From assembly GCA_025463465.1 (NCBI GenBank), contig JAODAO010000012.1, positions 1 through 32,345 on the forward strand: 32,345 nt of DNA. Reading direction: 5' to 3'. Below the pieces are notes generated by a model. It did not search any database. It was not told where the DNA came from and saw nothing but the letters and a program-made list of their open reading frames with translations. The position numbers were made by a program, and so were the translations under genes. Below are positions 8,408-17,539 of this stretch, one piece after another (position 1 is the stretch's first letter; each line of letters opens with the position of its first letter). The DNA comes from Glaciihabitans sp. GTDB taxonomy: Bacteria > Actinomycetota > Actinomycetes > Actinomycetales > Microbacteriaceae.

Positions 8408-8443
8408 CGGGTGGGGTTGGCAGCACAGCGCCAACCCCACCCG
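8408..8443 (+). promoter_or_regulatory. Intercistronic stem-loop between SBP and permease genes
   Basis: CGGGTGGGGTTGGC-agcacagc-GCCAACCCCACCCG: 14-bp perfect stem, 8-nt loop, followed by tttccct. Confidence 0.85.
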
Positions 8444-8469
8444 TTTCCCTCAACCACTAGGAGTCAGCG

Positions 8470-9513
8470 TTGACAACCACAGACATCGTGACTGCAGCAA
8501 CCAGGCCGCGGCTTGAACGTCGTCCCTTCCGGCGTTTCCTCGCCCGCCCCGAGATCGGAGCGCTCGTCGCCGCCCTCGCGGTCCTGGCCTTCTTCTCGAT
8601 CTACACCAGCAACTTCCTCACCCTCGCCGGGGCCGGCGTCTGGCTCGAGTCGGCATCCACCTTCGGCATTATGGCCGTCGCCGTGGCCGTGCTGATGATC
8701 GGCGGGGAGTTCGACCTGTCGGCCGGGGTAATGACCGGTTTCAGCGCCCTGATCGTTGGGGTTCTCACCACGCATTACGGCCTGAACGTCTGGATCGCCG
8801 TAGTCATCTCGCTCGTCACGGCCCTCGCCGTTGGTGCGCTGAACGGCATCCTGGTGATGCGCACCGGACTGCCCAGCTTCATCGTGACGCTCGGGACGTT
8901 TTTTGTCCTGGCGGGCATCGACCTCGCGCTGACCAAGGTCATCACCGGGCAGGTCTCCATTCAGGGGATGGCGAAGATCCCGTTCTACGACTCGATCCAG
9001 CCGCTGTTCGGCGCGTCCATCCGAATCGGTGGGGGCGTGTTCTACGTCTCGGTCCTCTGGTGGTTCGCCGTCACAGCCATCGCCACCTGGGTACTGTTGC
9101 GCACCCGCGCCGGCAACTGGATCTTCGCGGTCGGCGGCGCCCTGCACTCCTCCCGCCAGGTGGGGGTGCCAATCCTCAAAACCAAGGTTGGCCTCTTTAT
9201 GACAACCGCCGGCGCTGCCTGGCTGGTTGGCATGATCTCGCTGTTTCGCACCTCGACGGTGCAGGCCAACACCGGCGTCGGCCAGGAATTCATCTACATC
9301 ATCTGCGCCGTGGTGGGGGGATGTCTGCTGACCGGAGGTTTCGGCTCCGCAATCGGGGCCGCCCTCGGCGCCCTCATCTACGGGATGGTGTTCCAGGGCA
9401 TCACCTTCGCGCAGTGGGACACCAACTGGCTGCGTACCTTCCTCGGAGTGATGCTGCTGCTGGCGGTGCTCCTCAACCACTGGGTCCGGATTCGAGCAGG
9501 AGGAAACAAATGA
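8470..9513 (+). CDS. Sugar ABC transporter permease (RbsC/IatP-like)
   Basis: TTG start after aggag [22 protein letters not shown] and [25 protein letters not shown] motifs of BPD_transp_2 permeases. Confidence 0.88.
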   Translation: MTTTDIVTAATRPRLERRPFRRFLARPEIGALVAALAVLAFFSIYTSNFLTLAGAGVWLESASTFGIMAVAVAVLMIGGEFDLSAGVMTGFSALIVGVLTTHYGLNVWIAVVISLVTALAVGALNGILVMRTGLPSFIVTLGTFFVLAGIDLALTKVITGQVSIQGMAKIPFYDSIQPLFGASIRIGGGVFYVSVLWWFAVTAIATWVLLRTRAGNWIFAVGGALHSSRQVGVPILKTKVGLFMTTAGAAWLVGMISLFRTSTVQANTGVGQEFIYIICAVVGGCLLTGGFGSAIGAALGALIYGMVFQGITFAQWDTNWLRTFLGVMLLLAVLLNHWVRIRAGGNK

Positions 9514-10370
9514 CCGACGTAGCCACCACCACGCTGCCCATCATCGAGGTCAAGAACATCGGCAAGCGTTACGGCGCGATCAACGCGCTCAGCGGCATTT
9601 CCACCTCCGTGTTCGCCGGCCAGGTCACCTGTGTGCTCGGCGACAACGGTGCGGGTAAGTCGACGTTTATCAAGATCCTCGCTGGCTCGCATTCACCCAG
9701 CGAGGGTGAGTTGCTGCTGGACGGCGAACCGGTGCATTTCACCTCCCCGCGGGCGGCGCTCGACGCGGGCATCGCGACCGTTTACCAGGACCTCGCCGTG
9801 GTCGCTTTGATGCCCGTCTGGCGCAACTTCTTCCTCGGCTCCGAAATCACCAAGGGCTGGGGGCCGCTACGGCGCCTCGACGTTGCGGCGATGAAGTCGA
9901 TCACGAAGGTCGAGCTGGCGAACATGGGCATCGACCTGCGCGATGTCGACCAGCCCATCGGCACCCTCTCCGGCGGCGAGCGCCAGTGTGTGGCGATCGC
10001 CCGCGCCGTCTACTTCGGCGCTCGGGTGCTGATCCTCGACGAACCCACCGCCGCCCTCGGGGTCAAGCAGTCCGGTGTGGTGCTCCGCTACATCGCTCGC
10101 TCCCGCGACAAGGGGCTCGGTGTGGTTTTTATCACCCACAACCCCCACCACGCCTTCCCCGTCGGCGACCGGTTCCTGCTCCTCAACCGGGGCACCAGCC
10201 TCGGTACGTTCGAGAAGAAGGACATCACCATCGGTGAGCTCACCAGCCTGATGGCCGGAGGTGCGGAGCTCGACTCGCTCGCGCACGAGCTCGAGCGTGA
10301 ACTCGGCTCCAACTCTCCGCTGGTGGCCGAGCTGCAGCAGGAGGCTACCTCCGACCGCCCCGCTCGGTGA
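9510..10370 (+). CDS. Sugar ABC transporter ATP-binding protein (single ATPase domain)
   Basis: ATGA overlap with the permease stop; Walker [10 protein letters not shown], signature LSGGERQ, Walker [14 protein letters not shown]-loop FITHN. Confidence 0.9.
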   Translation: MTDVATTTLPIIEVKNIGKRYGAINALSGISTSVFAGQVTCVLGDNGAGKSTFIKILAGSHSPSEGELLLDGEPVHFTSPRAALDAGIATVYQDLAVVALMPVWRNFFLGSEITKGWGPLRRLDVAAMKSITKVELANMGIDLRDVDQPIGTLSGGERQCVAIARAVYFGARVLILDEPTAALGVKQSGVVLRYIARSRDKGLGVVFITHNPHHAFPVGDRFLLLNRGTSLGTFEKKDITIGELTSLMAGGAELDSLAHELERELGSNSPLVAELQQEATSDRPAR

Positions 10371-10444
10371 TCGTCACCCAGCAATCATCGAGCGGCAGCC
10401 GGTAGACGACGACCGGTAAGCGACGGCGTTTCGATGGAAGCGGT

Positions 10445-10473
10445 GGGGCGGTGGCACTTGGTGCTGCCGCCCC
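10445..10473 (+). terminator. Stem-loop downstream of ABC operon
   Basis: GGGGCGGTGGCA-cttgg-TGCTGCCGCCCC: 12-bp stem when two G-U pairs are allowed. No U-tract. Confidence 0.5.
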
Positions 10474-10560
10474 TCCGTCGCTGTACGGCCCGCCTTCGAT
10501 GTGGTCGCTGCCCACAAACAATTCCGGCGCCCCCGGGGTTCATTGGGGGAGAATAGGAGG

Positions 10561-11178
10561 ATGGGGTGGTTCCGCAGTCGGGGTGTTGACGTGGGCAGCT
10601 TTGTCGCCCCACCGCCGGTGGCTCCCGCCCCGGTTGCCCGTGTTGTCGCTGACGGCGCCCTGATCGGCGGATCGGTTGTGCGGATGATCCTGCGCAATCG
10701 TGTGGTTGTTGATGTGCTGCGGGAGCGGGCATTCTTCGACAGGGCCGCGCTTTCCGACTACGCGGCGCAGGAACTCCAGGCCCTGGCAGCGCAGGAACAA
10801 CAATCGGCGGAACGCATCAGCGTTCGCCGGGACGAGCAGCGGGCGGCACCTGACTATGCGGGTCTCGACCTGCCGAAGCTGCAGGAGACTCTTCGGCGGG
10901 AGCGAATCCACCGGGAACTGTCCGCCGCCTTCATCTCCTGGGCCGCCGACGCGGACCGCCTTGCGATCATGGTGGAAACGGCGCGGGACGACGCCTGGTC
11001 AGAGATCGGGCCGGTGCTGATCGCTGGCGCCGAGCAATCGGTGCGGTTGAGCGGTCCAGGCCATTACGGCGACGACGGCAATTACGACGGCAACGGCAAC
11101 GACCGCGAGGATCGCCTCTTCGACCTGATCACCATAGACCTGCCCCAGCTCGCCGAGGAGAGCCTGCGTAGACGGTGA
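10561..11178 (+). CDS. Conserved-looking hypothetical protein
   Basis: ATG after aggagg RBS; MGWFRSRGVDVGSF...; low-complexity GDDGNYDGNGNDRED segment near the C-terminus. No family recognised. Confidence 0.6.
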   Translation: MGWFRSRGVDVGSFVAPPPVAPAPVARVVADGALIGGSVVRMILRNRVVVDVLRERAFFDRAALSDYAAQELQALAAQEQQSAERISVRRDEQRAAPDYAGLDLPKLQETLRRERIHRELSAAFISWAADADRLAIMVETARDDAWSEIGPVLIAGAEQSVRLSGPGHYGDDGNYDGNGNDREDRLFDLITIDLPQLAEESLRRR

Positions 11179-11243
11179 CTGCGCCTCGAAACCGAGCGTC
11201 GAATTCATCCCCGCTACCGAGGCCCCCGCTGCCATAATGAGGC

Positions 11244-11699
11244 ATGACCTTCGCGGGGATCCCCCAGCGTGCCGCGGTCGCCGCGGGTATTTGCGTGCTG
11301 CTGGCGCTCACCACGGCGGGTTGCGCCCGGGAGCCGTCGATCCCGCCCTTCGAACGCGCGCAAGTGCCGTCGGACACCCTGCCTGCTAACTTCGGGGCCG
11401 ACTCCTCCGTTGACCTCGACACCATGCGGCTGCTCGCCGAATACGAGGGGCACCTGTACTACATCGCCCAGGACACCATTCCTGGGTCACCGGCCGTGTG
11501 CGTCTACATCGTCGACACGTCAACGCCCGATTCCACGGCATCCACCTGCAGTCCCCTGCCCGTGTGGATGGGGATGGGCGACGTGGAGGTGCGGGTCGTT
11601 TTCGCCGGCGATCCCACGCCTGCCGGGATGGTGCGGGTGGCGCCGAACCTCCTTGTGAATGCCAGTCCGGGCGGCGGCACCTGGGTGGAATCGGGCTGA
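11244..11699 (+). CDS. Putative lipoprotein (tandem paralogue 1)
   Basis: Signal peptide with lipobox TTAGCAREPSIPPFER; YYIAQDTIPGSPAVCVY shared with the next gene. Confidence 0.75.
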   Translation: MTFAGIPQRAAVAAGICVLLALTTAGCAREPSIPPFERAQVPSDTLPANFGADSSVDLDTMRLLAEYEGHLYYIAQDTIPGSPAVCVYIVDTSTPDSTASTCSPLPVWMGMGDVEVRVVFAGDPTPAGMVRVAPNLLVNASPGGGTWVESG

Positions 11700-11712
11700 T
11701 CGAGCCGGACTC

Positions 11713-11748
11713 GCCCAGATCTGGGCAGTTTGGGCAGTTTTGGGCAGT
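11713..11748. repeat. Palindrome plus three direct TGGGCAGT repeats between paralogous lipoprotein genes
   Basis: GCCCAGATCTGGGC (11713-11726), with TGGGCAGT at 11722-11729, 11731-11738 and 11741-11748. Confidence 0.85.
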
Positions 11749-11762
11749 GCGATACTGGGGCC

Positions 11763-12212
11763 ATGTCCTCCGCCGGCACGGCACAGCGCGCGATACTGGC
11801 GATGCTCATCAGCGGTCCCGTGATGTTGGGTGCGAGCGGCTGCGCCCGGGATGCCGTCATTCCCGCGTTCGAGCGGGAGCAGACGGAGTCGGACGTCCTT
11901 CCCGAGGATGTCGCCCCCGGTGCGGATGTTGACCTTGGCAGCATGCGCCTGCTCGCGGAGCACAACGAGCTGGACTACTACCTCGCCCAGGACACCATCC
12001 CCGGTTCCCCGGCGGTCTGCCTGTATGCGGTTGAGCCCGGTATCGGCTGGACGTCGACCTGCGACACGCTGCCGTTTTTCCTGAACATGGGACCAACAGA
12101 GGTGCAGGCCGTGTTCGCTTCCACGGAGACACCCCACGGATTGGAACGCCTGTCGCCCAACCTGATCCTGGTCGCCGAGCCGAGGGGTGGGACCCGGTTC
12201 GACGAGAAGTGA
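11763..12212 (+). CDS. Putative lipoprotein (tandem paralogue 2)
   Basis: Lipobox GASGCARDAVIPAFERE; YYLAQDTIPGSPAVCLYAVE; clearly similar to 11244-11699. Confidence 0.75.
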   Translation: MSSAGTAQRAILAMLISGPVMLGASGCARDAVIPAFEREQTESDVLPEDVAPGADVDLGSMRLLAEHNELDYYLAQDTIPGSPAVCLYAVEPGIGWTSTCDTLPFFLNMGPTEVQAVFASTETPHGLERLSPNLILVAEPRGGTRFDEK

Positions 12213-12259
12213 CCACTGCACCACACCGGGACAGCCGGCCAGCACGGCTCACCCCGCCC

Positions 12260-13780
12260 TTACAGGTGGGTGGACAGTCTCTGGTGGAACCGGCTGCTGC
12301 GCTCGTCGAGGCCAACAAACTCCACGGTGCTGCCGTGGGCGCGGTACTTGGTCTCGATGGCGTCGAGGGCCGCCACGCTCGAGGCATCCCAGATCTGCGC
12401 GTGGGTGAGGTCGACGATCACCGTCGCGGGGTCGGCGGCGTAGTCGAAGTGCTCGACCAGGTCGTTGCTGCTGCCGAAGAACAGCGGACCACGCACGTCG
12501 TAGCGCACCGTCGCGGGATCATCGCCGACAACACGTTCGACCTGGATCACGTGGGCGACCCGGCGGGCGAACAACACCATCGCCAGCAGCACCCCGGCCA
12601 GCACCCCGTAGGCGAGGTTGCCGGTGGCGACCACCACCACCACGGTGACGGCCATCACAACGGTCTCGGGGATCGGCATTCTGCGCAGGGTCGAGGGGTG
12701 CAGGCTGTGCCAGTCGACGGTCGTGATCGCGACGATCATCATCACGGCGGCGAGCGCGACCATGGGTATCTGCGCCATCACCGGGCTGAGCACGGTGACA
12801 AGCAGCAGCAGGACAAGCCCGGCGGCGGCGGTGGAGACCCGGGTGCGGGCCTTGCCGATTTTGACGTTCACCACGGTTTGGCCGATCATCGCGCACCCGG
12901 CGATGCCGCCGTAGAAGCCAGCGAGGATGTTCGCCACCCCGAGTGCCCAGGATTCGCGGCCCTTGTGGGAACGGGTTTCGGTGAGGTCGTCAACGAGTTT
13001 CGCGGTCAGCAGTGTTTCCATCAGGCCGACGAACGCGATGCTCAGCGCGGTGGGCCAGACGATCTGCAGGGTCTCCAGGTCCAGCGGGACCAGGAACGGG
13101 GTGATCCCGGGCAGGGCGCCGGTCATGGGGCCTTCATCCCCCACGTTCGGCACACTCAGCTGGGCGATCACCACCACCAGCGTCACCACCACGATGGCCA
13201 CGAGGGGTGCGGGCACCGCCGTGGTCAGGCGCGGCAGGACCAGGATGATGACAACGGTGAGCGCGAACAGCGGGTAGACCAGCCACGGCACGTCGATCAG
13301 GTGTGGCACCTGCGCGAAAAAGATGAGCACACCGAGTGCGTTGACGAACCCGATCATCACCGAGCGCGGCACAAACCGCATCAGGCGGGCTAGCCCGGTT
13401 TTTCCGAAGATGATCTGCACGATGCCGGCGAGGATCACGGCGGGCAGGACGTACTCGACTCCGTTTTCCTTGACCATGGGCGCGATCACCAGGGCAACCG
13501 ACCCTGCCGCGGCCGTCACCATCGCGGGGCGCCCACCGAGCACGGACATGGTCAGCGCCAGCACGATCGAGGCGACCAGGCTGACGGTCGGGTCGACCCC
13601 GGCGATCACCGAGAAGGAGATGACTTCGGGGATCAGCGCGAGGGTTGTCACCACCCCCGCCAGGACCTCGCGGCTGAGCACCCGCGGCGAGCGCAGGACC
13701 GAGATGACGGAGGGGTCATCGGCGAACGACGTGGACGTGCGGGTGGGGGATGGCTGTGACGATGGCTGGGGCTGTGACAT
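12260..13780 (-). CDS. SulP-family anion transporter with C-terminal STAS domain
   Basis: LAGVVTTLALIPEVISFSVIAGVDP, GGIAGCAMIGQTVVNVKIG, C-terminal VIVDLTHAQIWDASSVAALDAIE (STAS). Confidence 0.92.
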   Translation of the reverse strand: MSQPQPSSQPSPTRTSTSFADDPSVISVLRSPRVLSREVLAGVVTTLALIPEVISFSVIAGVDPTVSLVASIVLALTMSVLGGRPAMVTAAAGSVALVIAPMVKENGVEYVLPAVILAGIVQIIFGKTGLARLMRFVPRSVMIGFVNALGVLIFFAQVPHLIDVPWLVYPLFALTVVIILVLPRLTTAVPAPLVAIVVVTLVVVIAQLSVPNVGDEGPMTGALPGITPFLVPLDLETLQIVWPTALSIAFVGLMETLLTAKLVDDLTETRSHKGRESWALGVANILAGFYGGIAGCAMIGQTVVNVKIGKARTRVSTAAAGLVLLLLVTVLSPVMAQIPMVALAAVMMIVAITTVDWHSLHPSTLRRMPIPETVVMAVTVVVVVATGNLAYGVLAGVLLAMVLFARRVAHVIQVERVVGDDPATVRYDVRGPLFFGSSNDLVEHFDYAADPATVIVDLTHAQIWDASSVAALDAIETKYRAHGSTVEFVGLDERSSRFHQRLSTHL

Positions 13781-13891
13781 GGGCGCCTCGCAGGACGGGG
13801 CCCGGTGGGCCGGCGGGAGGAAAAGTGCGGCGTTCCGGTAGCTGTTGCATCACCGAGGAAGCCGCATAACGGCCGGTATCGCGAGGCGATC

Positions 13892-14458
13892 CTAACTCAT
13901 ACGTCGCTCGTCGCCGGGTCGAAGCCGGTAAAGCACGTGGGAGCGGACGGGTGATCCCTCCGGGATGGACGGGTGCTCGAAGTCGTCGGCGGGATCGGTG
14001 CGCATCCCGAGTCGCTCCATCACCGCGCGGGAGCGGCGGTTGTCGACGGTGGTGAATGAAACAATCTCGGGCAGTTCGAGGGTGTCGAAGCCGTAGGCGA
14101 CGACGGCGCGGGCCGCCTCGGTGGCGTAGCCGTTTCCCCAGGCCGGGCGAGCCAGGCGCCAGCCCACCTCGACGCAGGGGGTGAAAGCAGCGGTGAAACG
14201 AGGCTCGGAGAGACCGGCGAAGCCGAGGAACTCGCCGTTGTGCTCGATCGCCCAGAGCCCCCAGCCGTCGCTGCTGATCCTGGCGCTGGCCCTGTCAATC
14301 ATCGCGTCGGACTGTTCCCGGTCCAGCCGGGACGGGAAGTGCCGCATCACCTCGGGATCGGCGTTCATCGCCGCGAACGGGGCACGGTCCGATTCTGTCC
14401 ATTGCCGCAGGAGCAGCCGTTCGGTGTGAAGGGGTGCTGGTGTTGCGGGAACGGTCAC
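13892..14458 (-). CDS. GNAT acetyltransferase (RimJ/RimL type)
   Basis: TERLLLRQWTESDRAPFAAMNADPEVMRHFPS...EVGWRLARPAWGNGYATEAARAVVAYGF...NRRSRAVMERLGM. Confidence 0.88.
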   Translation of the reverse strand: MTVPATPAPLHTERLLLRQWTESDRAPFAAMNADPEVMRHFPSRLDREQSDAMIDRASARISSDGWGLWAIEHNGEFLGFAGLSEPRFTAAFTPCVEVGWRLARPAWGNGYATEAARAVVAYGFDTLELPEIVSFTTVDNRRSRAVMERLGMRTDPADDFEHPSIPEGSPVRSHVLYRLRPGDERRMS

Positions 14459-14550
14459 GAGGCCACGATAGTCCCGCCCGCTTTACGGCCCGTTGGCCGG
14501 TGACGATGTGGCCGCCGGGAAGATCGCCCCGCTCCTGTTACCGTGACCGT

Positions 14551-15252
14551 ATGAACCGACTGAGTGTCACGATCTGCCTGCTTGCGTCGGCGACCCTTCT
14601 CCTGTCCGGCTGCGCCACGGCGGAGGCCGGCGGTGGCGCCACACCAACGGTGTCGGCGACCGCGGAGCCCTCGGCACCGATCACCCCGAGTGCCGCCTCC
14701 GCCCCGCCCGCCACACCGGCCGCCGTGGTCGCCTTAGCCATCGGTGCGGCGACCGTGACCAGCATGGATGCCGGCGGCGTCGCGCTGGACAACGCGGCTT
14801 TCGCCGACGGCGCCGACGCGATGGTCGCCTTTATCAGCGACGCGATGGGCACGGAGCCGGTCACCTCGCTGACCGGCACATCGGATGGCGACTGCGCAGG
14901 ACCTGCCACCCTCTATGCCTGGGGTGACGGACTGCTCCTGAGCGACCCGGATATGGAGAACCCGCCCCTCTACACCTGGAAGGTCGAGGCGCGCGCCGCG
15001 CAGGCCGGTGACGGCATCCGCCTGGAATCCAGCACCGGCTTCAGCATCGGCGACGACGGTGTCGCCATCCTCGCGGCCCTCCCCGCCGAGCAGTTCATCG
15101 ACGAGTACGGCGATTCGACCGGCCCGTTGCTCTTCGAGGTGGCCGGCGCCGATGCCGAGGGAACCCCGTATGGCGGCGCCGCGCTCGTGGGCCCGGACGG
15201 ACTGGTCAGCGCGATCACCGCGCCGGCCTCCCTCAGCGCCTACTACTGCTGA
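14551..15252 (+). CDS. Putative secreted lipoprotein
   Basis: MNRLSVTICLLASATLLLSGCATAEAGGG lipobox followed by an Ala/Pro/Thr-rich linker. Confidence 0.7.
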   Translation: MNRLSVTICLLASATLLLSGCATAEAGGGATPTVSATAEPSAPITPSAASAPPATPAAVVALAIGAATVTSMDAGGVALDNAAFADGADAMVAFISDAMGTEPVTSLTGTSDGDCAGPATLYAWGDGLLLSDPDMENPPLYTWKVEARAAQAGDGIRLESSTGFSIGDDGVAILAALPAEQFIDEYGDSTGPLLFEVAGADAEGTPYGGAALVGPDGLVSAITAPASLSAYYC

Positions 15253-15294
15253 GCGACGTCACGCAGGGAAAGCGCTGGGGTTGTTTCCGGTCGA

Positions 15295-17100
15295 TCAGTT
15301 GGCCGCGGCGACAACCTCGAGCAGCTGCTCGCCATACATGTCGAGTTTCTTCTCACCCACGCCGCTGATGCCGCCGAGCTCGGCGATGGAGTCGGGGCGG
15401 GAGATGGCGATCCCGCGCAGGGTCGCGTCGCCAAAGATGATGTAGGCGGGCACCGACTGTTCCCGGGCCGCTGCGGCACGCCACTCGCGCAGCTTCTCGA
15501 ACAGCCCGGATGCCTCGGCGGGCAGGTCGGAGGCCACGGCGGACTTTTTGGCGCGGCTGGTGGTCTTCTCCGGCTCGCGGCGCAGCAGGACCCGCCGGGT
15601 TCCGGCGAGCACCTCCGCGCTGGCGTCGGTGATGACCAGGGTGCCGTAGCCGTCGCCGTGCACGGCCAGCAGGCCCTGGGCGAGTAGTTGGCGCACCACC
15701 CCGCGCCATTCGACGTCGCTCAGGTCGGCGCCGATGCCGAACGTGGCGATGGTGTCGTGGCCCTGCTCGCTCATACGTGGGGTGCGTTTGCCGAGAAGGA
15801 TGTCGATGAGGTGGCCGGCGCCGAAACGCTGGTTGCGCTCACGCTGCAGGCGCACCACCGTGGAAAGCAGTTTCTGGGCGGGGACGGTGCCGTCCCAGCC
15901 GGCGGGTGGGCTGAGGCAGGTGTCGCAGTTGCCGCAGGCGGTGGATTCCTCGCCGAAGTAGGCGAGGAGCTGCACCCGGCGGCACTGCAGGGTCTCGCAG
16001 AGGGCGAGCATGGCGTCGAGGTGTTGGCCGAGTCGCTGGCGGTGGGCGCGGTCACCCTCGCTCTGGTCGATCATGCGACGCTGCTGCACCACGTCCTGCA
16101 GGCCGTAGGCGAGCCAGGCGGTGGAGGGCAGTCCGTCACGACCGGCGCGGCCGGTTTCCTGGTAGTAGCCCTCGACGCTTTTGGGCAGATCAAGGTGGGC
16201 GACAAAACGGACGTCGGGTTTGTCGATTCCCATACCGAAGGCAATGGTGGCGACCATCACAACGCCGTCCTCGCGGAGGAAGCGGGACTGGTTGCGCTGG
16301 CGCACGCCGGCGTCGAGGCCGGCGTGGTACGGCAGAGCGGTGATGCCCTGCTCGACGAGGAACTGGGCGGTCTTCTCCACAGAGGCGCGGGACAGGCAGT
16401 AGACGATGCCGGCGTCGCCGGCGTGCTCGCTGCGAATCAGTGACAGCAGTTGCTGCAGCGGCTGGTTCTTCGTCTCGATGCGGTACTGGATGTTGGGGCG
16501 GTCGAAGCTGGAAACGAAGTGGCGGGCCTCGCCGAGGTCGAGCCGGCTCGTGATCTCCTTGTGGGTGACCTCGGTGGCCGTCGCGGTGAGGGCGATGCGG
16601 GGGACGGTGGGCCAGCGCTCGTGCAGCACGGACAGTTGCAGATAGTCGGGGCGGAAGTCGTGACCCCACTGCGACACACAGTGCGCCTCGTCGATCGCGA
16701 ACAGGGCGATGTTGCCACGGTTGAGCAGCTCGGCCGTTGACTCGATGCGCAGGCGCTCCGGCGCCAGGTACAGCATGTCGAGCTCACCGGCGACGTAGGC
16801 GGACTCGACCCGGCGGCGCTCGGCCACATCCTGGGTGGAGTTGAGGAAGCCCGCCCGGACACCCACGGCGGTCAGGGCATCCACCTGGTCCTGCATCAGC
16901 GCGATGAGGGGCGAGATAACCACTCCGGTGCCCTCACGGACGAGGGCGGGGATCTGGTAGCAGAGCGACTTGCCGCCACCGGTGGGCATCAGCACCAGGG
17001 CGTCGCCACCGTTGATGACGTGGTCAATGATCTCGGCCTGCTGGTTTCTGAAAGCGTCGTAGCCGAACGTTCTCTCGAGTACGGAAAGCGCCGGTGTCAT
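15295..17100 (-). CDS. recQ: ATP-dependent DNA helicase RecQ
   Basis: FGYDAFRNQQAEIIDHVINGGDALVLMPTGGGKSLCYQIPAL, DEAHCVSQWGHDFRPDY, QETGRAGRDGLPS, Zn-binding Cys cluster CETLQCRRVQLLAYFGEESTACGNCDTC, C-terminal HRDC-like region. Confidence 0.95.
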   Translation of the reverse strand: MTPALSVLERTFGYDAFRNQQAEIIDHVINGGDALVLMPTGGGKSLCYQIPALVREGTGVVISPLIALMQDQVDALTAVGVRAGFLNSTQDVAERRRVESAYVAGELDMLYLAPERLRIESTAELLNRGNIALFAIDEAHCVSQWGHDFRPDYLQLSVLHERWPTVPRIALTATATEVTHKEITSRLDLGEARHFVSSFDRPNIQYRIETKNQPLQQLLSLIRSEHAGDAGIVYCLSRASVEKTAQFLVEQGITALPYHAGLDAGVRQRNQSRFLREDGVVMVATIAFGMGIDKPDVRFVAHLDLPKSVEGYYQETGRAGRDGLPSTAWLAYGLQDVVQQRRMIDQSEGDRAHRQRLGQHLDAMLALCETLQCRRVQLLAYFGEESTACGNCDTCLSPPAGWDGTVPAQKLLSTVVRLQRERNQRFGAGHLIDILLGKRTPRMSEQGHDTIATFGIGADLSDVEWRGVVRQLLAQGLLAVHGDGYGTLVITDASAEVLAGTRRVLLRREPEKTTSRAKKSAVASDLPAEASGLFEKLREWRAAAAREQSVPAYIIFGDATLRGIAISRPDSIAELGGISGVGEKKLDMYGEQLLEVVAAAN

Positions 17101-17220
17101 GGGTTCCAGTTTACGAGATGCCTCCGACTACCGTTCGCCGGGCGAGGGACAACGTGGAGACGGATATGACAACAGGGCCATTGAGGAGGAGTGGCCAGCG
17201 GGCCGGTTCGGATGAGCGGC

Positions 17221-17511
17221 TCAGCTGAGCCGCGTGGTGAGGTGCACCGTCAGCACGTCGCCGGCGGCACTTTTGCCGACCATTTTCCGCAGCGCGAGGC
17301 GCAGCGGCAGCCAGTGTGGCCCGCTGCCCGAGGACATCAGGGTCGCGGCGAACGGGTGGCCGTCCATCGTGCCCTCCACCTTCGCTGGAGCGCGTGTTCC
17401 GAGCATTTCCGCGGAGCCGGGCACCGTGAGGTAAAACGCGAACGTGCCATCCACCTCGATGGGCGCGGCGAAGTGGAAGTCCAGCGGGACGGGGTTCTCG
17501 AGACGGGCCAT
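17221..17511 (-). CDS. DUF1905-type small protein
   Basis: MARLENPVPLDFHFAAPIEVDGTFAFYLTVPGSAEMLGTRAPAKVEGTMDGHPFAATLMSSGSGPHWLPLRLALRKMVGKSAGDVLTV-type pattern. Confidence 0.72.
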   Translation of the reverse strand: MARLENPVPLDFHFAAPIEVDGTFAFYLTVPGSAEMLGTRAPAKVEGTMDGHPFAATLMSSGSGPHWLPLRLALRKMVGKSAAGDVLTVHLTTRLS

Positions 17512-17539
17512 AGGTTTCTCCTTGGTAGCGGTTAGCGGG

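Noticed and set aside
8464-9480. 338-aa minus-strand ORF
   Set aside because: Antisense shadow of the sugar ABC permease.
12209-13393. 394-aa + strand ORF
   Set aside because: Antisense shadow of SulP; His/Asp/Gly-rich composition with no motif.
13878-13890. ATCGC-gag-GCGAT hairpin next to the GNAT stop
   Set aside because: Five-bp stem without U-tract; too weak to call beyond chance in GC-rich DNA.
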